DNA of 52,663 nucleotides from an uncultured Muribaculaceae bacterium (lineage in GTDB: Bacteria > Bacteroidota > Bacteroidia > Bacteroidales > Muribaculaceae), in assembly GCA_910578365.1 (NCBI GenBank), contig CAJTRC010000008.1:1-52663 (forward strand), read 5' to 3'. The notes beneath the pieces are model-generated. The model was not told where the DNA came from. It worked only from the letters and a program-made list of their open reading frames with translations, and searched no databases. How positions within the stretch are numbered: the first letter of the stretch is position 1; each line of letters begins with the position of its first letter. This document shows, piece by piece, positions 14,595-22,656 of the stretch. A program made the position numbers and the translations under genes.

Positions 14595-15596
14595 TCAGCG
14601 GCGGCATACCCAGGCTCCGGGGAAGCGTTCGAACAGACCTTCGGCCGCGGCCTGTGCCTTTACGTCGTTGATGGTGTTGCCGCTGAGTGCGTACACACGG
14701 TAACGTCCGTCGTTCTCAAGCACATGCAGCTTCATGGTGCTGTTGGCAGTCAGGAATTTATGAGCTTCCTCGCCGCTGTTGAGCGATGCTATTACCAGAC
14801 AATAGCGGCCTTGAGTGTTTTTACGGGCTGCTGCGGTCTGTTTGAGTTCTTCGGCGCGGCGTATCAAGTCGGCTTTATATGTGGCTATGGCAGCGGTATC
14901 GGCGTGTATCACGGCTGCTGTGTCGGCCACACGGTTGATTTGCAGTGCGCCGTATTGCCGGCCCGGCTGGCGCATAAGACTTTCGGTCTGCGGCATCTTG
15001 GGCTTGAACTGCTCAACTACCGGCGATGCGAACTGGGCGTTTTCAATCGGGGTGGGGGTCGAGAGCACGAAGCCTAATACGAGTATCACTGCAATAGAGG
15101 CCGCTACTTTGAGCCGGCGCAGATTGGCTGCAATATGTTCGCCGCGCTTGGCTGCAATGCCTGCGCGGTAGTTTTCATCGTCGTTGCGGGCCATATCGAG
15201 TACGTTCTGCAGCTGCAGTACGGGCAACCAGGAATCGGTCTGAGAGGCTTCGAAAGCAATGCAGCCTGCGGCATCCATGCGCATAGTGCCGCGATCGCCG
15301 ACCGCCACTACGGCGCCAGATTCAAGAGTTGCGCGCAACTGCTCGATGTCGCGGGCAAGGGAGGCTGAGGCCTCGGAGGCTTCGCAAAGCATGCGGCGGG
15401 CGTATGAGGCCGAGAGTAGCCCGTCGTTATGGTTGACATTCGGGTTGAATACCAGTATGCGGGCGGGCGGGCAGACCGAGCCGTCAGCACCGGTCGAAGC
15501 GCATCTGACAGAGGCAATAAACGCACCGATTCCGGGCACAATCACGCAGTCGTTATGCCGCAACAGATAGTCGATATGTAGTATTAGTTCTTGCAT
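14595..15596 (-). CDS. HU-like and SPOR domain membrane protein
   Basis: 333 residues. Residues 1-120 resemble the N-terminal CCDC81-like HU fold found in Bacteroidota SPOR proteins (ILHIDYLLRHNDCVIVPGIGAF, then a GTMRMDAAG hairpin). A single membrane helix lies at about 170-188 (VAASIAVILVLGFVLST). The C-terminal 70 residues are a SPOR domain (YCLVIASL to GAWVCRR), which binds septal peptidoglycan lacking stem peptides. It probably links a cytoplasmic domain to division-site cell wall. Length and layout fit the family. Confidence 0.8.
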   Translation of the reverse strand: MQELILHIDYLLRHNDCVIVPGIGAFIASVRCASTGADGSVCPPARILVFNPNVNHNDGLLSASYARRMLCEASEASASLARDIEQLRATLESGAVVAVGDRGTMRMDAAGCIAFEASQTDSWLPVLQLQNVLDMARNDDENYRAGIAAKRGEHIAANLRRLKVAASIAVILVLGFVLSTPTPIENAQFASPVVEQFKPKMPQTESLMRQPGRQYGALQINRVADTAAVIHADTAAIATYKADLIRRAEELKQTAAARKNTQGRYCLVIASLNSGEEAHKFLTANSTMKLHVLENDGRYRVYALSGNTINDVKAQAAAEGLFERFPGAWVCRR

Positions 15597-15613
15597 ATTG
15601 CTGATAAGTAATG

Positions 15614-15621
15614 CAAAATTA
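15614..15621 (-). promoter_or_regulatory. -7 element for the SPOR gene operon
   Basis: Minus-strand TAATTTTG, 18 bases before the ATG at 15596. -33 not recognisable. Confidence 0.45.
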
Positions 15622-15777
15622 CGAAATTTTTACCGAACGGGCAAGTTTTCGGCCTTGTTTTTTGCGCTTTCCGCGGCTGATTATACGCATATGTGATAAG
15701 TTTATTTATAATAATTTCAAAAACGTTTGTTGTTGTGTTGTTGTTTCTAAACAAAACATATTTAGATATTTGAACTT

Positions 15778-16182
15778 ATGAAACGGACATTAATTATTGT
15801 AGCCGCAGCCCTGATTGGCCTGGGGCTGACAGGCGCCACCGCCGCCACTGTAGGCGAGGTGAAGAAGGATGGCGCAGAGCGTGCCTATGAAAAGGTAAAG
15901 AAAGAAGTGAAAAAAGATTATAAGGCAGCCCGCGACGGCACTGTGAAAACAGTCCGAAAAGCAGGCAAGGGCAGCGAAAAGGCCTACGACAAGACCAAGG
16001 AGGGTACCGAAAAAGTGGTTCGCAAAGTAGCCGCAAAATCCAAAACTACCTATAAAAAAGCTGAGAAGGGTACCGTAAAGGTTGCCAAAAAGGTAGGCAA
16101 GGGTACCGCCAAGACATACAACAAAGCCAAAGACGGCACTGTAAAGGCTTATGAAAAAGTAAAAGAAAGAGTTAGCCGATAG
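15778..16182 (+). CDS. Exported Lys-rich protein made of 22-residue repeats
   Basis: 134 residues. Signal peptide about 1-23 (LTGATA-A). Residues 47-134 divide exactly into four 22-residue units (47-68, 69-90, 91-112, 113-134) of the pattern (A/T)Y-K-x-(K/E)-(D/K)-GTVK-xxxK-xGKG-xxK, with half a unit before them (36-46). Each unit is two 11-residue halves, the periodicity of LEA-type right-handed helical coiled coils. The mature protein is very basic. Possible roles are envelope protection or binding acidic polymers; this is inference. It is a single-gene unit with its own terminator at 16193-16265. No promoter of the standard form is clear. Confidence 0.75.
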   Translation: MKRTLIIVAAALIGLGLTGATAATVGEVKKDGAERAYEKVKKEVKKDYKAARDGTVKTVRKAGKGSEKAYDKTKEGTEKVVRKVAAKSKTTYKKAEKGTVKVAKKVGKGTAKTYNKAKDGTVKAYEKVKERVSR

Positions 16183-16192
16183 TGGCTGTACC

Positions 16193-16265
16193 AAGGCGAT
16201 ATGCCGGAGAAACCGACGGGTTCATGCCCGCCCACGTATTCCGAGAGCATATCGCCTTTGTTTTC
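16193..16265 (+). terminator. Terminator after the repeat-protein gene
   Basis: AAGGCGATATGC (16193-16204) pairs perfectly with GCATATCGCCTT (16247-16258). The 42-base loop holds an inner CGGG/CCCG hairpin, and TGTTTTC follows. The long loop is unusual for a simple terminator. Confidence 0.6.
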
Positions 16266-16290
16266 CCCCGTCAGATTTTGAAATAAATAT

Positions 16291-16321
16291 TTTGAGTATT
16301 GGCCGAATTTGCGTAATTTTG
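16291..16321 (+). promoter_or_regulatory. Promoter of the dxs-trk operon
   Basis: TTTG (16291-16294), 19 bases, TAATTTTG (16314-16321). The predicted start site is within a base or two of the ATG at 16327, suggesting a leaderless or nearly leaderless transcript. Confidence 0.75.
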
Positions 16322-16326
16322 CGCTA

Positions 16327-16527
16327 ATGAATAAAAACGACCAAAGCAAGACAGGCATTATAATCCGCTTTGCCCTTCTGGGTGTGATATGGCTTGTGCT
16401 GGTGGCCGCCATCATACTGCGTACCGAGAAGTTTACTTTGTACCAGGCATTTGTGATAGTGGCTTCCGGTATAATAGTGTTCGTGCCGATGTACAAGAAA
16501 TATTTAGGAAATGATGGAAAACATTAG
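16327..16527 (+). CDS. Small two-helix membrane protein ahead of dxs
   Basis: 66 residues with two predicted membrane helices (about 11-28, IIIRFALLGVIWLVLVAAII, and 40-54, QAFVIVASGIIVFVPMY) and a short polar loop. I do not recognise the family. The start at 16327 is favoured over 16309 because the -7 box overlaps the latter. Its 3' end overlaps dxs by 17 bases, so the two are probably translationally coupled. Confidence 0.7.
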   Translation: MNKNDQSKTGIIIRFALLGVIWLVLVAAIILRTEKFTLYQAFVIVASGIIVFVPMYKKYLGNDGKH

Positions 16528-18442
16528 TTCCTCCAATCTCAATATTCCATTGCTTTCGGCAATCAACTCGCCGGAAGACCTGCGCCGTCTGCCTAAAGAA
16601 AAGTTGCCACAGGTATGCGCCGAAATCCGCAGTATGCTTATTTCGGAACTATCGCGTAATCCCGGCCATTTTGCCTCAAGTATGGGTGCGGTGGAGCTGA
16701 CGGTGGCTCTGCATTATGTGTTCAACACACCATACGACCGCATAGTATGGGACGTGGGACACCAGGCTTACGGCCATAAGTTGCTTACCGGCAGACGCGA
16801 TTCGTTTAAGAACAACCGCAAGCTGGGCGGTATAAGCGGTTTCCCGAATCCGGCTGAGAGCGAGTACGATACATTTGCAGCCGGACATGCGTCAAACTCT
16901 ATATCCGCGGCTCTGGGCATGGCTGTGGCCAGTCAGTTGCAGAAAGACTGCCCGCGCCGCAACGTGGTGGCTGTAATAGGCGATGCAAGCATCAGCGGAG
17001 GCCTTGCCTTCGAGGGTATAAACAACGCCGCCAACACGCCCAATAATCTGCTTATAGTTCTCAATGACAACGATATGAGTATCGACTCCAATGTGGGGGC
17101 GCTCAACTCGTATATGGCTCATCTCACAGCCTCGAAAGGCTATAACGACATGCGCTACAAGCTATATCGCGGATTGCGCAAGATGGGCATGGTCACCGAC
17201 CGCCAGAAAGGGTCGATAATGCGTTTCAATAACAGTCTGAAATCATTGCTGGCCCGCCAGCAGAATATATTCGAGGGGCTCAATATACGGTATTTCGGGC
17301 CTTTCGACGGGCATGACATAGACAGCATAGTAAAGGTGCTGAATGACATACGCGACATGGACGGCCCGCGTATACTGCACCTGCGCACCGTTAAGGGCAA
17401 AGGTTACAAACCCGCCGAGGAAGACCCCGCACACTGGCATGCGCCCGGACGCTTCAATCCGGCCACCGGCGAACGTACCGAAACCAAAGGCAGTGCCGGC
17501 GCTGCACCGCAGAAATATCAGGACGTAGTGGGTCAGGCGCTCACAGCTTTGGCCAAGGACGATCCTGCCATTGTGGGTATTACCGCCGCCATGCTCTCGG
17601 GCACCTCCATGTCGGTGATGCAGGCCGCGATGCCCGGACGGGTGTTCGACGTAGGCATCTCCGAAGGTCATGCGGTGACATTCGCCGGCGGCCTGGCCAA
17701 AGACGGCATGAAGCCATTTGTGGCCATTTATTCGAGCTTTCTCCAGCGAGCCTACGATCATATAATACACGATGTGGCGCTGCAGAATCTGCCGGTTACA
17801 TTCTGTATTGATCGTGCAGGTCTTGTGGGAGAGGACGGTCCCACTCACCACGGAAGTTTCGACCTCAGCTATCTGCGCTCGATACCAAATATGACCGTGG
17901 GCGCTCCTTCCGACGAACAGACCCTGCGCGACATGCTCTACACAGCCGCCACCGCACCGCACGGACCGATGTCGATTCGCTATCCCCGCGGAGCAGGCCG
18001 GACAGTGCCGCCATACGCGCCTATGCAGATTATGACTCCCGGCAAAGGGCGCATGATAACAGAGGGCGAAGCCGATGTGGCAGTGCTGTCGCTGGGTGTG
18101 ACCGAAGCCGCCGAAGGCGTACGGCTCGCAGCTGAACAGAACGGCGTGAAGGCCGCCCTCTACGATATGCTGTGGTTGAAACCGCTCGACCACGAAATGC
18201 TGCGCGAAGTAGCAGGCCGCTACAAGCGTATAATCACCGTCGAAGACGGTTGCCGTCAGGGCGGTTTCGGCAGTGCAGTTCTTGAATGGCTGGCCGACAG
18301 CGGCATAAGTAATATCGAAGTTACCCGTCTGGCCCTGCCGGACAAATTTATAAGCCAGGGCACACCTGCCCAGCTGCGCCAGATTTGCGGCATAGACGCC
18401 GAGGCTGTGCGCCGTGCTATCGTAAAAGAGTCCGGAATATGA
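16511..18442 (+). CDS. dxs: 1-deoxy-D-xylulose-5-phosphate synthase (Dxs)
   Basis: 643 residues from 16511 (642 if the second ATG at 16514 is used). It condenses pyruvate and glyceraldehyde 3-phosphate in the first step of the MEP isoprenoid pathway. The thiamine-diphosphate site is IGDASISGGLAFEGINNA (from about 156) with N-D in VLNDNDMSID; GDG of the classic motif is GDA here. The middle pyrimidine domain has GISEGHAVTFAGGLA and HHGSFDLSY; the C-terminal transketolase domain starts near 500. Full length for the family. Coupled by overlap to both neighbours. Confidence 0.95.
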   Translation: MMENISSSNLNIPLLSAINSPEDLRRLPKEKLPQVCAEIRSMLISELSRNPGHFASSMGAVELTVALHYVFNTPYDRIVWDVGHQAYGHKLLTGRRDSFKNNRKLGGISGFPNPAESEYDTFAAGHASNSISAALGMAVASQLQKDCPRRNVVAVIGDASISGGLAFEGINNAANTPNNLLIVLNDNDMSIDSNVGALNSYMAHLTASKGYNDMRYKLYRGLRKMGMVTDRQKGSIMRFNNSLKSLLARQQNIFEGLNIRYFGPFDGHDIDSIVKVLNDIRDMDGPRILHLRTVKGKGYKPAEEDPAHWHAPGRFNPATGERTETKGSAGAAPQKYQDVVGQALTALAKDDPAIVGITAAMLSGTSMSVMQAAMPGRVFDVGISEGHAVTFAGGLAKDGMKPFVAIYSSFLQRAYDHIIHDVALQNLPVTFCIDRAGLVGEDGPTHHGSFDLSYLRSIPNMTVGAPSDEQTLRDMLYTAATAPHGPMSIRYPRGAGRTVPPYAPMQIMTPGKGRMITEGEADVAVLSLGVTEAAEGVRLAAEQNGVKAALYDMLWLKPLDHEMLREVAGRYKRIITVEDGCRQGGFGSAVLEWLADSGISNIEVTRLALPDKFISQGTPAQLRQICGIDAEAVRRAIVKESGI

Positions 18443-19773
18443 AAATAGTTATTGCCGGAGCAGGCGAGGTGGGTTCGCATCTGGCCAAACTGCTTTCTAC
18501 CGAAGACCAGGACATAACTTTGATTGACCGCGACGCCGAGAAACTGTCGGTGCTCGACGCCAACTACAACCTGCTGACGGTAGAAGGCAATCCTACGTCG
18601 TTCGCCTCGCTTCGCCATGCCAATGTAGGAAATTCCGACCTGTTTATCGCCGTGACACCATACGAAACCGACAATGTGGTGGCTTGTGCCATGGCCAAGA
18701 CTTTCGGAGCCAAACGTACAGTGGGCCGCATCGACAGCTACGACTATATGGACCCGCGCAACCGTGATTTTGTGAAGCGCATGGGTGTGGACCGTGTGAT
18801 TTATCCCGAATTTCTTGCCGCAGGCGAAATCATAACCGCCCTCAGGCATTCCTGGGCCCGGAACTGGTTTGAACTCTACAACGGCGAAATCATACTGGTG
18901 GGTGTACGTCTGGGGGCGCAGGCCCGCTTATGCGGCATGCAGCTCAAAGACCTTGCCACACAGAGCCACCGCTTTCATATCTCGGCCATAAGGCGCAACC
19001 ACGAAACCATTATTCCGGGCGGTTTCGACATCATGCAGGAAAACGACATACTCTACATCACCACCCAGCGCGAGTATATCGACGAACTGCTCACTCTTAC
19101 CGGCAAGGTAAATAACAAGATACGCCGTGTGCTGGTGATGGGAGGCAGCAAAATTGCCGTGCGTCTGGCAAATATGGCCGGCGATAAATTCCGCCTCACC
19201 ATAATTGACAATGACCTCGAGCGCTGCCGCAAGCTGCCACAGCTGTGTCCGGACTGCGATATCATTTACGGCGACGCGCGCGACATCGACACTCTTGCCG
19301 ATGCCGGTATTGACGAGATGGACGCTTTCGTAGCTCTTACATCGAGCAGCGAAACCAATATCCTTGCCTGCCTTACCGCCAAAGAGCTGGGCATAAAGAA
19401 AACTGTGGCAGAGGTAGAAAACATACAATTCATATCACAGGCCGAAGGCCTGAATATAGGCACAACCATAAACAAGAAACTTCTGGCGTCGAGCACCATC
19501 TTCCAGATGATGATAGACAGCGACGCCTCCAACGCACGCTGTCTGGCGCTGGCCGATGCCGAGGTGGCCGAAATTGAGGTTAAACAAGGCTCCAAACTCA
19601 CCAAGGCAGCCGTAAAAGACCTCAGACTGCCGCGCGACATCACCTTCGGCGGCCTGATACGCGACGGCCACGGCATGCTTATCAGCGGTCTGACACGTAT
19701 TCAGCCCGGCGACCATGTGCTTGTATTCTGTCTGGCCGGGGCCATACGCAAAGTCGAACGATTATTCTCGTAA
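18439..19773 (+). CDS. trkA: Trk potassium uptake regulatory subunit TrkA
   Basis: 444 residues. Two RCK halves, each with an NAD-binding Rossmann unit: IAGAGEVGSHLAKLL (residues 4-18) and VLVMGGSKIAVRLA (about 232-245). Each is followed by a TrkA-C domain. It gates TrkH in response to nucleotides. The start at 18439 overlaps the dxs stop as ATGA. The TAA of trkA overlaps the ATG of trkH by one base, so subunits are made together. Confidence 0.93.
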   Translation: MKIVIAGAGEVGSHLAKLLSTEDQDITLIDRDAEKLSVLDANYNLLTVEGNPTSFASLRHANVGNSDLFIAVTPYETDNVVACAMAKTFGAKRTVGRIDSYDYMDPRNRDFVKRMGVDRVIYPEFLAAGEIITALRHSWARNWFELYNGEIILVGVRLGAQARLCGMQLKDLATQSHRFHISAIRRNHETIIPGGFDIMQENDILYITTQREYIDELLTLTGKVNNKIRRVLVMGGSKIAVRLANMAGDKFRLTIIDNDLERCRKLPQLCPDCDIIYGDARDIDTLADAGIDEMDAFVALTSSSETNILACLTAKELGIKKTVAEVENIQFISQAEGLNIGTTINKKLLASSTIFQMMIDSDASNARCLALADAEVAEIEVKQGSKLTKAAVKDLRLPRDITFGGLIRDGHGMLISGLTRIQPGDHVLVFCLAGAIRKVERLFS

Positions 19774-21248
19774 TGCATCGGATAGAACGACATAACATCA
19801 ACTTCCCGCTATTGCTGCGGGTAGCAGGCTGGCTGCTTATTCTCGAAACAGTGTTCATGATGGTGCCACTGGGCACATGTCTGTATTACGGCGAGGCCGA
19901 TTGGCTTTGCTTTGCCCTCACCTGCGGCTTCACGCTGCTTGTAGGGCTGTGTCTTACTCGCCTGGTACGGTCGTCGCAGAACCACATGGGCAAGCGCGAG
20001 GGCTTTCTGCTCACGGCCCTGGTGTGGGTGGTGTTCTCTATCTTCGGCATGCTGCCCTTTATATTCTGCACCACACCCATAAGCGTCACCGATGCTTTTT
20101 TCGAGGCGATGTCGGGCTTTACCACCACCGGAGCCTCGGTACTCGATTCCATATCGCACATGAGCCACGGCATACTTATGTGGCGCGCCCTTATGCAGTG
20201 GATTGGCGGCATGGGTATCATACTTTTTACCCTGGCCGTATTACCCATGCTCAACCATTCGGGAGGCATGCAGATGTTCAACGCCGAGGTCACCGGAATC
20301 ACACACGATAAACTGCGCCCGCGTATCAGTCAGACAGCCAAGAGTCTGTGGCTGATATATATAACGCTTACCATAATGCTTATGTTGCTGCTTTGGGCCG
20401 GTCCGATGACGGGCTTCGATAGTATATGTCATGCCTTCGGCGCCATCAGTACGGGCGGCTTCTCCACGGCCGAAGACAGTATCGAGGCATGGCACTCGGT
20501 GTATGTCAAGGTGGTGATAACCATATTTATGTTTCTTGGCGGAGTGAACTTCGGCCTGATATTCAAGGCCGTGAACGGACAGTGGCAACAAGTGCGCTGC
20601 AACGACGTGTTCAAGGTTTATGTCGGTGCTATATTTGTGATGCTGGTGCTGTTTGTAATATCAATAATCGGCGCCGGCGCTGTACGCGACAGCGACGACC
20701 TGTGGATTAACCCGCTGTTCGCCATCGTATCCACCATTACCTCCACCGGCTACTCGGTGGGCAACTTCGAGGCCTGGGGGCCGTTTGTGTTGTCGCTCAC
20801 CTTTCTGATGATGTTTTGTGGCGCCTGCGCCGGCAGTACCAGCGGAGGCGCCAAGCTCGACCGAGTGCTGTTTCTGGTGAAAAACTGCCGCAACGAAATA
20901 TATCGATGCGTGTATCCCAACAGCATCCGTTCGGTAAAAGTAAATGGCAAAGTAGTGAATCCCGACCTTGTAAACAAGGTCATCGCCTTCCTTTGCCTTT
21001 ATATGATACTTGTATGTATTGGCGGCACCTTGCTCACGGCCATGGGTTTGCCGCCCGTCGACTCGTTTTTCTCGGCCTTCAGCTGTCTGTCGAACACCGG
21101 CCTTGGCGCCGGAGTCACCGGCTACGGCGGCGGTTACTCGCTGGTGCCTACCGCAGGCAAGTGGCTGCTGGCGCTGCTGATGCTCATAGGCCGTCTGGAG
21201 CTCTTTACGGTGCTGCTACTGTTTGTGCCGAGTTTTTGGCACAGATAA
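19773..21248 (+). CDS. trkH: Trk potassium uptake channel subunit TrkH
   Basis: 491 residues, about ten membrane helices. Four selectivity-filter-like loops are visible in order: SGFTTTGAS, AISTGGFST, TITSTGYSV and CLSNTGLGAG. An arginine/lysine-containing segment LVKNCRNEIYRCVYPNSIR faces the cytoplasm between repeats three and four. It takes up potassium with TrkA. Last gene of the operon; only 53 bases separate it from the convergent carbonic anhydrase gene, without a clear terminator. Confidence 0.93.
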   Translation: MHRIERHNINFPLLLRVAGWLLILETVFMMVPLGTCLYYGEADWLCFALTCGFTLLVGLCLTRLVRSSQNHMGKREGFLLTALVWVVFSIFGMLPFIFCTTPISVTDAFFEAMSGFTTTGASVLDSISHMSHGILMWRALMQWIGGMGIILFTLAVLPMLNHSGGMQMFNAEVTGITHDKLRPRISQTAKSLWLIYITLTIMLMLLLWAGPMTGFDSICHAFGAISTGGFSTAEDSIEAWHSVYVKVVITIFMFLGGVNFGLIFKAVNGQWQQVRCNDVFKVYVGAIFVMLVLFVISIIGAGAVRDSDDLWINPLFAIVSTITSTGYSVGNFEAWGPFVLSLTFLMMFCGACAGSTSGGAKLDRVLFLVKNCRNEIYRCVYPNSIRSVKVNGKVVNPDLVNKVIAFLCLYMILVCIGGTLLTAMGLPPVDSFFSAFSCLSNTGLGAGVTGYGGGYSLVPTAGKWLLALLMLIGRLELFTVLLLFVPSFWHR

Positions 21249-21301
21249 TTCACCAAGAGCCTGTGTAATAACTAATGTGAACGTTGGCTTTGCATCTTTA
21301 A

Positions 21302-21844
21302 TCACACTCTGGACAGTTCACCGGATACAGAATCCATGATGAAGCCCTGCACGTTTACGCCTGTAGGTGGCATAAGCGGGTGGCGTGCAATGGCATCGAC
21401 AGTTTCACGTACAGCCTCATTGGTGTTTTCAAAGCCGTGAAGCCACTCGCGCAGGTTAATTCCGCAGTGTTCCATAAGAGTAATGTGATCCTCATTCACG
21501 CCACGCTCTTTCATTAGGTGCAGCATCTCGTCGGCATCCATTCCCTGCACGCCACAGTCGGTGTGGCCTATTACCATAATCTCGTTCACGCCGAGTTCGT
21601 ATACTGCTATAAGCAGGCTGCGCATGGTGGAGTCGAACGGATTTATGATAGTGGCGCCTGCATTTTTTATGATTTTGACATCGCCGTTGCGCAGGCCCAG
21701 GGCCGCGGGCAACAGTTCCACCAGGCGTGTGTCCATGCAGGTTACAATGGCAATTTTCTTGTCGGGATACTTGTCGGTGGCAAAGCGGCGCGCGCCGTCT
21801 TCGGCCACGAATTTACGGTTGTATTCGAGAATCTCCTGTATCAT
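21302..21844 (-). CDS. Beta-class carbonic anhydrase
   Basis: 180 residues. Zinc ligands C36 (VTCMDTR), H94 and C97 (GHTDCG), with the D38-R40 dyad, place it in the compact beta-carbonic anhydrase group. It interconverts CO2 and bicarbonate in the cytoplasm. It begins one base after the stop of the upstream beta-barrel gene, so both are on one transcript. Confidence 0.9.
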   Translation of the reverse strand: MIQEILEYNRKFVAEDGARRFATDKYPDKKIAIVTCMDTRLVELLPAALGLRNGDVKIIKNAGATIINPFDSTMRSLLIAVYELGVNEIMVIGHTDCGVQGMDADEMLHLMKERGVNEDHITLMEHCGINLREWLHGFENTNEAVRETVDAIARHPLMPPTGVNVQGFIMDSVSGELSRV

Positions 21845-21845
21845 T

Positions 21846-22499
21846 TCAGAAATATTTAGTCAAGCCAACTGAAACACGGTGTTCGCGGAAACTTATTTCA
21901 GAGCGGTAAACATCGGTTACACCCAGCGAGGCGTCGATGCTCACAAACCAGCTGCCGAGGGGCACGCCAATGCCTACTTTCCACGACAATGCGAAACGGT
22001 TCTGGCCATTGGGCCCGAAAAGGCTGAGATCGAAGTCTTCCTCATTATCGTCGAGCCGTACCTTGCCTGCCAGAGCCACGCTCAGCTCCGGGCCTGTGAA
22101 TACCGACATGGTACCGCGGCCAATGCCGAAACTGTATCCGGCCACTACAGGTACGCGCAAGCCGAATTTATACAGCGAGGGGTCAACGGCAGAAATATTG
22201 CCGGTGGCATCGGTTACACTTAAGTCGCTGTACGAATAGCTGTCGTAGAACAGCGATACGCCGGGTTCGAGATAAAAACCTCTGCCGAGATATAGATTGC
22301 ATACGGTGCCGAGTGTGCCGCCGTAGCCGTGATTATACATTTTTACATTACTACCGTTGATATGCCAGTCGCCGGGGATATTCATATCGAAAGCCGCGCG
22401 GACTCCCCACATCGGGGCAGTATCCTCACTTTCCTGGGCCGCCAGGCGGGGGCATAAAAATAAGGTTGCCAGCGTGAGGATTAAAATGACTCGTTTCAT
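21846..22499 (-). CDS. Outer membrane beta-barrel protein, PorT-like
   Basis: 217 residues with a signal peptide (1-21, PRLAA-Q). Strand-loop pattern of a small barrel (FYLEPGVSLFYDSYSYS, VPVVAGYSFGIG, GTMSVFTGPELSVALAG, WFVSIDASLGVTDVY), ending RVSVGLTKYF with a terminal phenylalanine. Function unknown; pairing with carbonic anhydrase is not explained. Confidence 0.78.
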   Translation of the reverse strand: MKRVILILTLATLFLCPRLAAQESEDTAPMWGVRAAFDMNIPGDWHINGSNVKMYNHGYGGTLGTVCNLYLGRGFYLEPGVSLFYDSYSYSDLSVTDATGNISAVDPSLYKFGLRVPVVAGYSFGIGRGTMSVFTGPELSVALAGKVRLDDNEEDFDLSLFGPNGQNRFALSWKVGIGVPLGSWFVSIDASLGVTDVYRSEISFREHRVSVGLTKYF

Positions 22500-22624
22500 A
22501 ATAAGTTTGTTTGGATTGCTAATATATAACGAAGTTTAACGGCTCTTATTATATACCGGACGTCCAAACCCGGTCATAGCGAGCCTGAAAAGCACCGAGT
22601 ATTGCAGAATTCGATAAAAAACAT

Positions 22625-22632
22625 TAAATTTG
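22625..22632 (+). promoter_or_regulatory. -7 element TAAATTTG before the C1 peptidase
   Basis: Perfect TAnnTTTG 24 bases before the ATG at 22657, with a TATTGC at about 22600 in the -33 position (degenerate). Confidence 0.6.
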
Positions 22633-22656
22633 TAGTCTGAACCAATCACATACCCA

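Noticed and set aside
17243..18193. 316-residue minus-strand frame
   Set aside because: Lies wholly inside dxs on the opposite strand, with no motif or start signal.
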